Positions 1-8,786 of a stretch of DNA of 61,567 nucleotides are shown in pieces. Positions within the stretch are counted from its first letter, which is position 1, and the number at the start of each line of letters is the position of its first letter. A program made the translations under genes and the position numbers. The notes under the pieces are model-generated. The model made no database searches, was not told the origin of the DNA, and saw only the letters and a program-made list of their open reading frames with translations. This DNA comes from Anaerolineae bacterium (lineage in GTDB: Bacteria; Chloroflexota; Anaerolineae; Promineifilales; Promineifilaceae), in NCBI GenBank assembly GCA_019637635.1, contig JAHBVI010000028.1:1-61567 (forward strand). The letters are read 5' to 3'.

Positions 1-30
1 AAATGGCACACCTGAAGGGTTACTTTCGAT

Positions 31-753
31 TCAAGAAAGCACCGGATAATACACAATCCCCAACGCATCCATCACCGCTACCGCCAGGGGGGCGATAAAG
101 AGAGCGGGCAGCAGATTGGCCGCCCGAATCTGCTTCAGTTCCAGCAAACGAAAACTGATCGCCAGCAGCACCACACCACCGGTAGCCGTTAACTCCGCCG
201 TCATTGCCGGCGTAAAGATGTTGGCCCCCAGGCTCGCCAGCAGCGTGAGTCCCCCTTGAAACAACAAAATCACAATCACCGAGGCAATAACGCCCGCGCC
301 CATGGTGCTGGCAAACGCCAGCGCCGCAAAACCATCCAGCATCGCCTTGATCGCCAGTTTGGTGTAATCACCGGTCAGCCCATCCTCAATAGCTCCCTGA
401 ATGGTTAGCGGCCCCACGCAAAAAACCAGGCTGGCCGTCACAAAACCCTGAATAAACCGGGCCGCGTCGCCGCCTTGCCCGCGCATCAACACCTGTTGCA
501 GCCAGCCGCCAAACCGCTCCAGCCCGGCCTCAATACGCAGCCATTCACCGATGAGCGCGCCCACCAGCAGGCTGCCCAGCACAATCAGGGGGTTGCCCGT
601 GGCCTGGGCGCTGAGCAGGCCAATGACCAGGGTAAACAAGCCCAGGCTGGCAAACACCGTCTCTTGCATGCGCTGGGGAAACCGGTTGCCCAGAATAGTA
701 CCTAGCAAACCTCCAATAAAAACCGTAATGGCGTTGATGATTGTTCCTGTCAT
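31..753 (-). CDS. DUF554 family membrane protein
   Basis: This 240-residue protein is hydrophobic almost throughout, with about seven membrane segments starting at the N-terminal stretch INAITVFIGGLLGTILG. The spacing of Gly-rich helices, the FCVGPLTIQGAIEDGLTGD segment near residues 110-130 and the C-terminal NLLPALFIAPL stretch match the DUF554 (YdfK-like) family of inner-membrane proteins. The biochemical role of that family is not known; transport is only a guess. The length is normal for the family. No good ribosome binding site precedes the ATG. The bases just upstream (754-790) are short-repeat DNA of the CCGTAACCCGTGAGCC kind seen elsewhere in the window, so the native leader may have been altered. 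Confidence 0.85.
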   Translation of the reverse strand: MTGTIINAITVFIGGLLGTILGNRFPQRMQETVFASLGLFTLVIGLLSAQATGNPLIVLGSLLVGALIGEWLRIEAGLERFGGWLQQVLMRGQGGDAARFIQGFVTASLVFCVGPLTIQGAIEDGLTGDYTKLAIKAMLDGFAALAFASTMGAGVIASVIVILLFQGGLTLLASLGANIFTPAMTAELTATGGVVLLAISFRLLELKQIRAANLLPALFIAPLAVAVMDALGIVYYPVLS

Positions 754-855
754 GTTTCGTAATCCGTAACCCGTGAGCCGTCAATTGTCATCCGTTATGG
801 CCGGGAATAGTAGACGGAAAATGGTGAATCGTAAATGAATTGGCGGGTTTCTGAC

Positions 856-885
856 TTGTACCGGGGGAATTGTTGATGGTACTAT
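856..885 (+). promoter_or_regulatory. Possible promoter for the L,D-transpeptidase gene
   Basis: A TTGTAC box at 856-861 and a TACTAT box at 880-885 are separated by 18 bp and lie about 100 bp upstream of the transpeptidase start. The match is moderate and no transcription evidence is available. Confidence 0.35.
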
Positions 886-984
886 CGGGGGTATGGGTGA
901 GGTTACGGCCGTGCAGCCAAAACCGTCACTCTGTGCTAAACTACAGGTTATCTATCTGGCAGGTTGCGGGAGTTAAGGAGAACA

Positions 985-2067
985 ATGAAGCGACTTTTAT
1001 TATGGGCAGCCGCTATTTTCATCATTTTCACCGGTTTATTCGTCGCGGTTGGCGCTGTTTTGGCGGCCGACTGTTATCTATTCTCTGACGAAATTGGGCA
1101 TGTGTGCGAGGCTGAGCCAGCCGCCCCCACGTTTACGAAACCTGAGCCGTTTGCCAACAGCATTTTGCCTTCGCAGCGGTATGCGCGCCTCAAAGACCTG
1201 ATTGATGTCTACAGCGCCCCCAGCATGAACAGCCCCATTGTGCGTAATGTCGGGGATGGGTTTCTGTTTTCCACGCTCAATTACAGCGTAGAAAGTGAAG
1301 GGCGCATCTGGTATGAAATGAATTACGGCGAATGGGTGCGCGCCGAAGACCTGACGTTGACCAAAGCGCCTGAGTTTACCGGCGTGGAGATACATAACCG
1401 GCTGGAACGGCCGTTTGGCTGGATGGTGGCCGACTACTGGTACAGCCTGGAACCGGGCGCTGAACCCCCGGCCGATGCCGTTAAACTGCCCCGTTATACC
1501 TTCCTGGAAGTGTATGATGCCGTTGAAGACGATGAAGGCTGGCTCTGGTACAACATCGGCGGTGGCCGCTGGATGCGCCAGACTTACGTCAGCCTGGTGG
1601 ACCCCAACCAGCGCCCCGAAGGCGTTGGCCCAGACGAGTATTGGGTAGAAATTGACCTGTACGAACAGACCTTTGCCGCCTATGAAGGCGACCACATGGT
1701 ATATGCCGGGCTGGTTTCCAGCGGTCTCAACCGCTGGCCCACGTGGGAAGGGTTGTTTCAGGTTTGGGACCGCCACCTGAAAACAAAAATGTCTGGCGCT
1801 GAAGGCAAAGTTGATTATTACTTCATTGAAGACGTGCCTCACACCATGTTTTTTAACAATGACATTGCCCTGCATGGCGCTTTCTGGCATGACCGTTTTG
1901 GTTACAAACACAGCCATGGTTGTGTCAACATGCCGCCCCGTGACGCCGAATGGGTCTTTTACTGGTCAGAAGGCGCGCCCAATGATTTATACGTCTGGGT
2001 ACATACCTCTGACCCCCATCATTACTTCACGCGCTACGACCCACAGCACCCCTTTACCGGGCCGTAG
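985..2067 (+). CDS. Secreted L,D-transpeptidase (YkuD) with SH3-like repeats
   Basis: The 360-residue product begins with a signal peptide or anchor (MKRLLLWAAAIFIIFTGLF...) of about 30 residues. Two SH3-like segments follow (roughly 55-125 and 165-205), then a YkuD catalytic domain from about residue 220. The domain carries the family signature: His297 (ALHG) followed by HSHGCVNM with the nucleophile Cys313. Such enzymes cross-link peptidoglycan stem peptides or attach proteins to them outside the membrane. I chose the ATG at 985 because AAGGAG lies at 975-980 with a 4-nt gap; an upstream in-frame TTG at 964 has no such site. A strong terminator follows directly, so the gene is probably transcribed alone. 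Confidence 0.92.
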   Translation: MKRLLLWAAAIFIIFTGLFVAVGAVLAADCYLFSDEIGHVCEAEPAAPTFTKPEPFANSILPSQRYARLKDLIDVYSAPSMNSPIVRNVGDGFLFSTLNYSVESEGRIWYEMNYGEWVRAEDLTLTKAPEFTGVEIHNRLERPFGWMVADYWYSLEPGAEPPADAVKLPRYTFLEVYDAVEDDEGWLWYNIGGGRWMRQTYVSLVDPNQRPEGVGPDEYWVEIDLYEQTFAAYEGDHMVYAGLVSSGLNRWPTWEGLFQVWDRHLKTKMSGAEGKVDYYFIEDVPHTMFFNNDIALHGAFWHDRFGYKHSHGCVNMPPRDAEWVFYWSEGAPNDLYVWVHTSDPHHYFTRYDPQHPFTGP

Positions 2068-2084
2068 CCCCAGCGTATAACTGG

Positions 2085-2117
2085 AAAAGACCTGGGAAAC
2101 ACCCAGGTCTTTTTTTT
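2085..2117 (+). terminator. Rho-independent terminator
   Basis: A perfect 12-bp stem (2085-2096 with 2102-2113) encloses the loop AAACA and runs into a T tract ending at 2117. It ends the L,D-transpeptidase transcript and lies 6 bp before the next start codon. Confidence 0.93.
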
Positions 2118-2123
2118 GTATCC

Positions 2124-3164
2124 ATGAACCAATCGGACGTGTTGCCAAACCAACAGCCCAAACCAACAACCTCCCAACGCCTGTGGGCCGGGGTCAGCAT
2201 CCTGTTAACCATTATCTTGCTGTTGGCCGGCGTGTGGTATCTCGTCAGCCGGGTAAGCCTGGCGGAAATGGCGCAGGCACTATCGGCGGCCAATCCCTGG
2301 CTCATTGCTGCGGCATTGGCGGTTATGGTGGGGACGCTGCTGCTCAAAGCCTGGCGCTGGCAGTTAATGTATCCGCCGTACCGTCAAGCGCCGCCGCTGC
2401 CGCCTTTCTTTTGGGCCATGTTGCTGGGCGCTTATATCAACACCCTCATCCCTTTCTTGCGATTGGGAGAATTAGCCCGCATCGTGGCTATTGATCGCGG
2501 GGCAAGCGTTAAAAAGACGCAGGCGTTAGCCACATTGGTGCTGGAAAAAACGTTAGAGTTGCTGATGTTGGGGCTGACGGTATTGGTGGTGATCACGGCC
2601 GTTACCCTGCCGCCCGCTCTCAACCAGACCACCACCACGCTTACCGTCAGCGCCGCCGCGCTCCTCATCCTGCTGCTGCTTTACCTCATCGCCGCCCAGA
2701 CCGAACTGGTCATCCGGGTGATGGAAGCTCTGTTTGGCCGCCTACCGGCGGCTCTGGGCCAGCGTTTATCCCGGTGGACAGTTTCTGGCCTGACCGGGCT
2801 GTCTGCTTTGCGCAGCCGAAAGCTGGCGTTGTCCTTGCTGGCGCTCTCCGCCCTGATTGCAATTTGTTCTGTGCTGACCCCTTTGCTGCTGCTGCGCGCC
2901 TTTCACCTGCCCTTTGGTTGGGTAGAGGCCGCCATCATCAACATTGCCATCATGGTAGCGTTGGCCCCGCCTTCTACACCGGGAAAAATTGGCATTTTTG
3001 ACGGCGTGGTGGCCTTTTTGCTGCTGCAATTTGGCTACAACAATGAGGCCGTCATCGCCAGTTACACCATTGTTTACCATCTAGTGGTGGTGCTGCCCCT
3101 CATCTTGTTGGGCAGTTATGCTGCCGCCCACACCAAAACTCCCCTGCGCCAGGAATGGTTATGA
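2124..3164 (+). CDS. Lysylphosphatidylglycerol-synthase-TM / AglD-like membrane protein
   Basis: This 346-residue polytopic protein has about eight hydrophobic segments. It carries the conserved features of the LPG_synthase_TM (UPF0104) family: WRWQLMY after the second helix, INTLIPFLRLGELARIVAIDR near residues 105-128, and the Pro-rich loop ALAPPSTPGKIGIFDG near residue 280. Members without a catalytic C-terminal domain, like this one, are thought to flip or handle lipid-linked substrates. The stop codon overlaps the ATG of the following GT2 gene (ATGA at 3161-3164), so the two are probably translated together. A role in making or exporting a lipid-linked glycan is an inference from that pairing. 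Confidence 0.85.
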   Translation: MNQSDVLPNQQPKPTTSQRLWAGVSILLTIILLLAGVWYLVSRVSLAEMAQALSAANPWLIAAALAVMVGTLLLKAWRWQLMYPPYRQAPPLPPFFWAMLLGAYINTLIPFLRLGELARIVAIDRGASVKKTQALATLVLEKTLELLMLGLTVLVVITAVTLPPALNQTTTTLTVSAAALLILLLLYLIAAQTELVIRVMEALFGRLPAALGQRLSRWTVSGLTGLSALRSRKLALSLLALSALIAICSVLTPLLLLRAFHLPFGWVEAAIINIAIMVALAPPSTPGKIGIFDGVVAFLLLQFGYNNEAVIASYTIVYHLVVVLPLILLGSYAAAHTKTPLRQEWL

Positions 3165-4123
3165 TTTCTGTGGTTGTCCCCGCCTACCATGCGGCCGCTG
3201 TTATTGCTGACTGCCTGACGGCACTGCAAAAACAGACAGTTGACCGGCAAAGCTATGAAATCATTGTGGTGGATGATGGCTCAACGGATGACACGGCCGT
3301 CCGTGCCCAACAACCCGGCGTTCAACTCATTCGCTGCCCACAGAACCGGGGGGCGGCGGCGGCCCGCAACCAGGGCATTCATGCCGCAAAAGGTGAGATT
3401 GTTTGTTTTACCGATGCGGATTGTGTGCCACAACCAGACTGGATCGCGGAAGTGACCCGGCCGTTGCGCGAGAATGAGGGCATCACGGCCGTGAAAGGCG
3501 TCTACATCAGCCACCAACCTCAACTGGTAGCCCGCTTTGTGCAGCTTGAATATGAAGATAAATATGATGGCATGGCCGGGCTGCCCCAGATTGATTTTGT
3601 AGACACCTATTCCTGTGCTTACCGCCGCCGCATATTGCTGGACAGCGGCGGTTTTGACGAAACCATTTATTATGTGGAAGACCAGGAGCTTTCCTTCCGG
3701 TTAGCAGCCCAGAGGTGTGTGATGGTGTTTCGGCCAACGGCCGTCGTCGCCCACCGCCACAGCGCCAGCCTGCGCCAATATGCCCGCAAAAAGTTCTGGA
3801 TTGGCTGTTGGAAGGCTCGCTTCATTCGCCGCTACCCTGACCGGGTTATCAAAGATTCACACACGCCGCAAATCCTGAAAGTGCAAATGGGATTAGCGGG
3901 CGTGGTGGTGGCTACGGCCGTAGGCGGTCTCCTCTTCCCCTCCCTGTTTTGGCTGCTGGCAGCGGCGCTTCTTTTCTTCACCCTGACCACACTTCCCTTC
4001 TGCCGCAAAGCCTGGCCCAAAGACCGCGCGGTGGCCCTGGCCGCACCCTTTTTGCTGTTTGCGCGCGCCCTTGCGCTTGGCTTCGGTTTTATCTTCGGCA
4101 CACTGCGCAGCGGTAATCGGTAA
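3161..4123 (+). CDS. Family 2 glycosyltransferase with C-terminal membrane segments
   Basis: The N-terminal 200 residues form a GT-A fold: VVVPAY at the start, the nucleotide-binding EIIVVDDGSTDD, the metal-binding FTDADC, and YYVEDQELSFR as the acceptor or catalytic-base region. Two or three hydrophobic helices follow (VQMGLAGVVVATAVGG onward), so the enzyme sits at the cytoplasmic face of the membrane. I prefer the ATG at 3161 because AGGA lies 6 nt upstream and the codon overlaps the upstream stop; the ATG at 3155 is the alternative. The last residues (SGNR) and the TAA stop are made by a GGTAATCGGTAATC repeat at the gene end. The donor and acceptor cannot be told from the sequence. Confidence 0.88.
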   Translation: MISVVVPAYHAAAVIADCLTALQKQTVDRQSYEIIVVDDGSTDDTAVRAQQPGVQLIRCPQNRGAAAARNQGIHAAKGEIVCFTDADCVPQPDWIAEVTRPLRENEGITAVKGVYISHQPQLVARFVQLEYEDKYDGMAGLPQIDFVDTYSCAYRRRILLDSGGFDETIYYVEDQELSFRLAAQRCVMVFRPTAVVAHRHSASLRQYARKKFWIGCWKARFIRRYPDRVIKDSHTPQILKVQMGLAGVVVATAVGGLLFPSLFWLLAAALLFFTLTTLPFCRKAWPKDRAVALAAPFLLFARALALGFGFIFGTLRSGNR

Positions 4124-4147
4124 TCGCATCGCCTTGCCATGTCATGT

Positions 4148-4153
4148 TATAAT
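4148..4153 (+). promoter_or_regulatory. -10 box TATAAT 6 nt before ATG (possible leaderless start)
   Basis: A consensus TATAAT ends 6 nt before the ATG at 4160, which would place transcription initiation on or next to the start codon. No convincing -35 hexamer is present. Four other genes in the window show the same 6-nt geometry and two more show 7 nt. Confidence 0.5.
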
Positions 4154-4159
4154 CGTGTT

Positions 4160-6190
4160 ATGACACAGTCAACCACACAATCAGAGACCCTGATTACCAG
4201 ACCGGCTGCCCAGTCTGGGCGCAGGATTGCCCTGCTGCTGCTCACCGGCGCGGTCGTCCTGCTGCTGCTCTGGCTGGGAGTGAAGGCATATCGCATTGGC
4301 ACGGCCGTACAATCCCTCCTGGCCCGCCAACCACAGGCGGAAGCCTTGCTCGCCGGGGGAGTGAGCAGCCTCCACCCGGACGAAGCCGAAGAATTCGTCT
4401 TGGGTCTGCGCCAGGACATTGTTACCCTGAAACGAGAAACCGCTTTTGTCATGCCCCTCACCCCCCATCTGGCGTGGGTTCCCACCATTGGCCCGCTGCT
4501 GGCGGCCGCCCCGGAACTGATGACCATGGCTGACGCCGGCACGGAAACGGCCGTACACGCCTTCAACGGCCTCAAACCCGCCCTGGCTCTGCTGCAAACA
4601 GAAAACGAAAGCAGCCAGATGGCCGCTCTGGTGCAGGTCATAGACAACGCCGAACCAGACCTGATCTTAGCCAACGCCGCCATGTCCCGGCTGGTCGCCG
4701 CCCGCCAGGCGTTGGGCGACCCATCTGGCCTGCCCTGGCGGGTGCGCCAACTACTGGAACGGGCAGACACCTTGCTGCCTTTGGCCCAGGACGGCCTGCA
4801 AACCACCCTCATTTTGCCCGAACTGATGGGCATAGAAGGGCCGCGCACCTACCTCATCATCATCCAGAATGAGGACGAAGCGCGGGCGACCGGGGGTTTT
4901 ATCACCGGCGCCGGGCTGATGCAGGTGGCGGACGGCCGTATCGTCAGCCTTGACTTTCAGGATGGCAACTACATAGACAATTGGGCCGAAAAACCGTATG
5001 ACTTCCCGCCCCAACCCCTGTATGACTTCATGGCGCTGGAACTGTTTTTCTACCGCGACGCCAACTTTTGGCCCGACTTCCCTACCTCTGCTGAAAATGC
5101 CATCCAACTCTTCAGCTACGGCCAGGGTATTCCTGAAGCAGACGGGGCCATCGCCATTGATCAACAATTCGTCCGGCTGCTGCTGCAAGGCATTGGCCCC
5201 GTCACCATCGCCGAAACGGGCCAGACCTTAACGGCCCAAAACGTCATTCACCATTTTCAAGAAGCCTGGGCCAAGACAAATGATCAGACCGTGCATGATT
5301 GGTACAGCGAACGTAAGAGCTTCCTGGGAACCTTTGGGCAGGCCATCCACGCTAAAATTGAATCCGGTCTGGGAGAGATAGACCCGCTCACCCTGGCTCA
5401 ATCGCTGCACACCGCGGCCAAAACCGGCCATCTGCAAATTTATATGCGCGATCCGGCGCAGATGGCACTGTTTGACAAGCTCAATTGGGACGGCCGTCTG
5501 GAAAACCCCACCGGTCAGGATTTCCTCAGCGTCATAGACAGCAACATGGGTTACAACAAAGTCAATATGCACGTGGCGCGGTCATTGGATTACAACGTTC
5601 GTTTGCGCGCCGACGGCCGTGCCGACGCCGCCCTGACCATTCACTACACCAACAGCGCCCCACCAGACCCGGAAGAAACCGGCTGCTACCAGGATACCCT
5701 GATTGATTATGGCCGCGCCCCCGCTTATCAAGAACTGGCCGACGAATGTTACTGGAATTATTTGCGCGTCTATGCTCCGGGTGACAGCACCCTTAATAAT
5801 TCCAGCAGCCATACGGTGCCGTTGGAAACATTGGCTGTAGCCCACCAGGGTTGGAGCGGCCCGGCGCAAACAGTGAATGAGTTTGCCGGTTGGTCCACCT
5901 TTGCCAACTTCATCCTGGTGCCGCAGCAGGAAACGGTCGCCGTATCGCTCAATTATTCGCTGCCGGTGGTGGTGAAGGGCGACGGCCGTGAACAAACCTA
6001 CCAGCTTACCCTGCGCCCCCAGGCCGGCGCCCGTTCCCAAACCTTCCAGATCACAGTCACACTACCCCCCGGCGCACAGTTGCTCTCCACCACACCCGAA
6101 GGCGCCTATGCGGGCAATCAGGTCACATTTACAGCGGAAAATGACACCATAACTACTCTGGTTGTGAACTATACGCTGCCCAATAATTGA
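4160..6190 (+). CDS. DUF4012 domain membrane-anchored protein
   Basis: The 676-residue protein has one N-terminal membrane anchor (IALLLLTGAVVLLLLWLGV, about 20-42) and a long extracytoplasmic part. The stretch GPRTYLIIIQNEDEARATGGFITGAG, followed by PLYDFMALELFFYRDANFWPDFPTSA, is the signature of DUF4012 proteins, which often occur near polysaccharide or cell-wall genes in Chloroflexota and Actinobacteria. Their function is unknown. I chose the ATG at 4160 over one at 4139 because TATAAT at 4148-4153 would make 4160 a leaderless start and exclude the upstream codon from the mRNA. It follows the flippase-like and GT2 genes on the same strand, so it may belong to the same surface-glycan pathway. 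Confidence 0.82.
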   Translation: MTQSTTQSETLITRPAAQSGRRIALLLLTGAVVLLLLWLGVKAYRIGTAVQSLLARQPQAEALLAGGVSSLHPDEAEEFVLGLRQDIVTLKRETAFVMPLTPHLAWVPTIGPLLAAAPELMTMADAGTETAVHAFNGLKPALALLQTENESSQMAALVQVIDNAEPDLILANAAMSRLVAARQALGDPSGLPWRVRQLLERADTLLPLAQDGLQTTLILPELMGIEGPRTYLIIIQNEDEARATGGFITGAGLMQVADGRIVSLDFQDGNYIDNWAEKPYDFPPQPLYDFMALELFFYRDANFWPDFPTSAENAIQLFSYGQGIPEADGAIAIDQQFVRLLLQGIGPVTIAETGQTLTAQNVIHHFQEAWAKTNDQTVHDWYSERKSFLGTFGQAIHAKIESGLGEIDPLTLAQSLHTAAKTGHLQIYMRDPAQMALFDKLNWDGRLENPTGQDFLSVIDSNMGYNKVNMHVARSLDYNVRLRADGRADAALTIHYTNSAPPDPEETGCYQDTLIDYGRAPAYQELADECYWNYLRVYAPGDSTLNNSSSHTVPLETLAVAHQGWSGPAQTVNEFAGWSTFANFILVPQQETVAVSLNYSLPVVVKGDGREQTYQLTLRPQAGARSQTFQITVTLPPGAQLLSTTPEGAYAGNQVTFTAENDTITTLVVNYTLPNN

Positions 6191-6253
6191 AGCCGCGCCC
6201 TGATTGGGTTATACTGAACCGGCCAATGCCATTGGCTTGATTCAGGAGATTCG

Positions 6254-7189
6254 ATGAAGAAGAAGTTGTTATTTTCAGCAGCACTGCTATTTTCCGTTTT
6301 GGTCATCATGGTCATTTTTATGACCGCCTCTGTGGCCGCCCAGGTGCCAACCATCCCCACACGCACACCAACGCCTGGCCCCCAAACGCCAACGGCGCTG
6401 CCCACCACCATCGTATCCACACCGCCACCCGGTGACAGCCCACCGCCACCAGGCGCAGCCACCGCCACACCTGCGGGCGAAACCGGCGCCGAAGCCACCA
6501 CCGAAAGCGCCTTTTACCCCACGGCCGTGCCCTGCTCCACCCAACCAACCATCCTGGCCCTTAACGCCAACCTCATTAACGTGCGTAGTGGGCCAGACAC
6601 CCGCTACCCTGTCATCGGCAGCCTGCTTTTCCGCGAAGTGCGCCCCATCGTTGGCCGGGACGCCAGCGCCCCCTGGTGGCTTATCCAATTGAATGAGCGG
6701 CAAACCGGCTGGGTCGCCGACGCCGTGGTAGAGGTGCAGGGAAATACAACGGCCGTACCCATTGTAGCCGCGCCGCCGCTCGATGGCGCCACGGTGACGC
6801 CGGGCGCACCCTGGCAGCCAACAACACCACCCCTCTGCGCCACCCCGGCCACCGCCACAGCCACTCCCACCGCTACCGAAACATCGCCAGCCAGCGAGGC
6901 CATTGTCGTCGCTCCGTTGGCCGCCGCCAGCGACGCCTATCCTGCCGCCACCACCGAAACCACCACCCAGACCAGCGTTCTGAGCGAAGCCGTCACCCCT
7001 ACCGCTACCGCCACTGCCATTGTGCTGCCCACCAGCATCGCCGCCGTGCCCCAGCCCACCATCCCCCCCACACCGGTTGATGCCACCGTTGACGCCACCG
7101 GAACCGATTATTCCGGGCTGCTCCTGGTGGGGGCGGCGCTGCTTTTGGTAGCAGGCACGGCCGTTTTCCTCATCAAACGACGCTCTTGA
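6254..7189 (+). CDS. Surface SH3-domain protein with Pro/Thr-rich linkers and C-terminal anchor
   Basis: The 311-residue protein starts with a signal peptide (MKKKLLFSAALLFSVLVIMVIFMTASVAAQ). A low-complexity Pro/Thr linker (30-90) leads to a bacterial SH3 domain (about 96-162: NLINVRSGPDTRYPVIGSLL... WWLIQL ... TGWVADAVVEV). A long Thr/Ala-rich linker then precedes a C-terminal hydrophobic segment (YSGLLLVGAALLLVAGTAVFLIKRRS). Such proteins usually sit on the outer face of the membrane and the SH3 domain may bind peptidoglycan. AGGAGA lies just before the ATG. No sortase motif is visible. The extreme C-rich composition gives long Gly-rich antisense ORFs that are not genes. Confidence 0.8.
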   Translation: MKKKLLFSAALLFSVLVIMVIFMTASVAAQVPTIPTRTPTPGPQTPTALPTTIVSTPPPGDSPPPPGAATATPAGETGAEATTESAFYPTAVPCSTQPTILALNANLINVRSGPDTRYPVIGSLLFREVRPIVGRDASAPWWLIQLNERQTGWVADAVVEVQGNTTAVPIVAAPPLDGATVTPGAPWQPTTPPLCATPATATATPTATETSPASEAIVVAPLAAASDAYPAATTETTTQTSVLSEAVTPTATATAIVLPTSIAAVPQPTIPPTPVDATVDATGTDYSGLLLVGAALLLVAGTAVFLIKRRS

Positions 7190-7198
7190 ATCAGTCAG

Positions 7199-7255
7199 CA
7201 GTGAGCAGTGGGCAGTAAGCACAACTGCTCACTGCTGACTGCCCACTGCTCACTG
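7199..7255. repeat. Short-repeat inverted pair, CAGTGAGCAGTGGGCAGT type
   Basis: Two 18-bp arms (7199-7216 and 7238-7255) are perfect inverted copies of each other, made of the CACTGC/CCCACTGC unit that also forms the tract at 20200-20310. It fills the spacer between the SH3 protein and the MFS gene and comes up to the point where the MFS start codon should be. Confidence 0.85.
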
Positions 7256-7337
7256 TCTCCCTCTCACCATCAAAACCCTCTTCACCCTCACCGTCTTCAT
7301 CATTCTGGCCTCGTTAGACAATGCGGCGGCGGGCGTT

Positions 7338-8648
7338 TTGCCGCCGCTGTATGCCATCATTGCCCGTGATCTGGAGGCGACGGAAGGGTCCATGGGGTTG
7401 GTCACGGCCGTGTACCTCTTTGTCGTGGCCATTGCTGCCATCTTCTGGGGCTATCGCGGCGACCAGCAGCGGCGCAAACCGCTGCTCTTTTTCAGCACCT
7501 TGCTCTGGGCGGGGGCCATGATACTCACTGCCCTTGCCAGGTCGTATGCCCAATTTTTTTGGTGGCAGATGGTCACGGCCGTGGGCGTGGGTGGCATCGC
7601 CTCGGTTGGTTTTAGCGTCGTCAGCGACCTGGTGCCGGCGGCGCGGCGCGGCCTGGCGCTGGCGTTTTGGAGCATCTCCCAGGGCGTCGGCGGCTCATTG
7701 GGGTCGTTGCTGGCGGGCGTCATGGGTGCAGGGGATTGGCGTTTGCCTTTCTTATTTATTGCCGGGCTGGGCTTTTTGTTCGCCTTCCTCTACCTGTTCA
7801 CCTGGGAACCCCAACGGGGCCAGGCCGAGCCGGAACTGGCGGCCGTTTTTGCTTCTGGTCAGCGTTATGAGTATCGCATCCGCCGCGACGAACTGCTGCC
7901 CATGCTGCGCCAGGGCAGCACCCGCTGGCTGTTAGCCGCCAGCTTCACCTTTGCCCTGGCCTATGGCTCCACGCTGTGGATTCCCCGCTGGGCCATTGCC
8001 CGCGTCCAGGCCGACGGCTACGGTCTGGAAACGGCGACCATTGCCGGGAATATGTTTGTGGCCCTGTTTAGCCTGGGGGCGTTCACGGCCGTACTCTCTG
8101 GCTATCTGGGCGACAAATGGCAAAAACGTAACCCGCGTGGCCGGGCGCTGCTGGTGATGGGTGGGCTGCTGGCGGCTATCCCCTTCTTCGTCCTGCTTTA
8201 TTTCATCCCCCTGCAAAATCTCAATTTGCCGCCAAACGCCACGATGTTGCAAATCGCCGGGCACATTCTGCTCAGTTTATTTACCAATCCCTGGGTGCTG
8301 CTGGCCTTCCTGGCGGCCACGCTGGCCCTCATCTTCCAGGCCGTAGACGCGCCCAACTGGGCGGCCATGATGACCGACGCCAACCTGCCGGAGCATCGGG
8401 GCACGGTGATTGGCCTCAGCCGCCTCACCCGTGCTGTGGGCAGCGCCCTCAGCGTGGGCATCGCCGGGGGGCTGCTAGACCGGCTGGCAGCGCCCGCCCC
8501 CAACAACTACGCCATCACCCTGGCCCTCTTCCAGTTAGTCGTCATTCCCACCGCCTTTTGCTACTATATGGTCAGTAAAACCATCGCTCAGGACGTGACG
8601 GCCGTCAAAGAAACCTTAACAACACGCGCCACCATAGGGCGTTTGTAA
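7338..8648 (+). CDS. Major facilitator superfamily transporter (start uncertain)
   Basis: The product is a 12-helix MFS permease. It shows the family loop GYRGDQQRRKPLLFFSTLLWAGAM after helix 2, the helix 4-5 stretch VGVGGIASVGFSVVSDLVPAARRGLALAFWS, and a matching second half (GYLGDKWQKRNPRGRALLVMGGLL). The substrate is unknown. The first usable start codon is TTG at 7338, but the open frame continues upstream (TLFTLTVFIILASLDNAAAGV), which clearly encodes the first part of helix 1. That upstream part has no ATG, GTG or TTG before a stop; ATC at 7270 or CTG nearer the repeat are the only candidates. The native start may have been replaced by the adjacent repeat. Confidence 0.85.
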   Translation: MPPLYAIIARDLEATEGSMGLVTAVYLFVVAIAAIFWGYRGDQQRRKPLLFFSTLLWAGAMILTALARSYAQFFWWQMVTAVGVGGIASVGFSVVSDLVPAARRGLALAFWSISQGVGGSLGSLLAGVMGAGDWRLPFLFIAGLGFLFAFLYLFTWEPQRGQAEPELAAVFASGQRYEYRIRRDELLPMLRQGSTRWLLAASFTFALAYGSTLWIPRWAIARVQADGYGLETATIAGNMFVALFSLGAFTAVLSGYLGDKWQKRNPRGRALLVMGGLLAAIPFFVLLYFIPLQNLNLPPNATMLQIAGHILLSLFTNPWVLLAFLAATLALIFQAVDAPNWAAMMTDANLPEHRGTVIGLSRLTRAVGSALSVGIAGGLLDRLAAPAPNNYAITLALFQLVVIPTAFCYYMVSKTIAQDVTAVKETLTTRATIGRL

Positions 8649-8716
8649 TATCGTCCTCAACATCACCTGCCACCTCCCCGATGCAACCGATCGAGAATAC
8701 AAACACCAGAAACATC

Positions 8717-8775
8717 GTCAACAGTCAATGGTCAATTATCAACTGACCATTGACCATTGACCATTATCAATTAAA
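8717..8775. repeat. Short repeat, CAATGGTCA / TGACCATTG type
   Basis: Copies of TCAATGGTCAATTATCAA and the inverted TGACCATTGACCATTGA form a potential hairpin in the spacer just upstream of the fhs ribosome binding site. A related unit (TTGACAATTGACG) is seen near 48610. Confidence 0.8.
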
Positions 8776-8786
8776 GGAGACCTGCT

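Noticed and set aside
6287..7222. A 311-codon Gly-rich minus-strand ORF opposite the SH3 protein
   Set aside because: It is the complement of Pro/Thr/Ala codons. It has no domain and no ribosome site.
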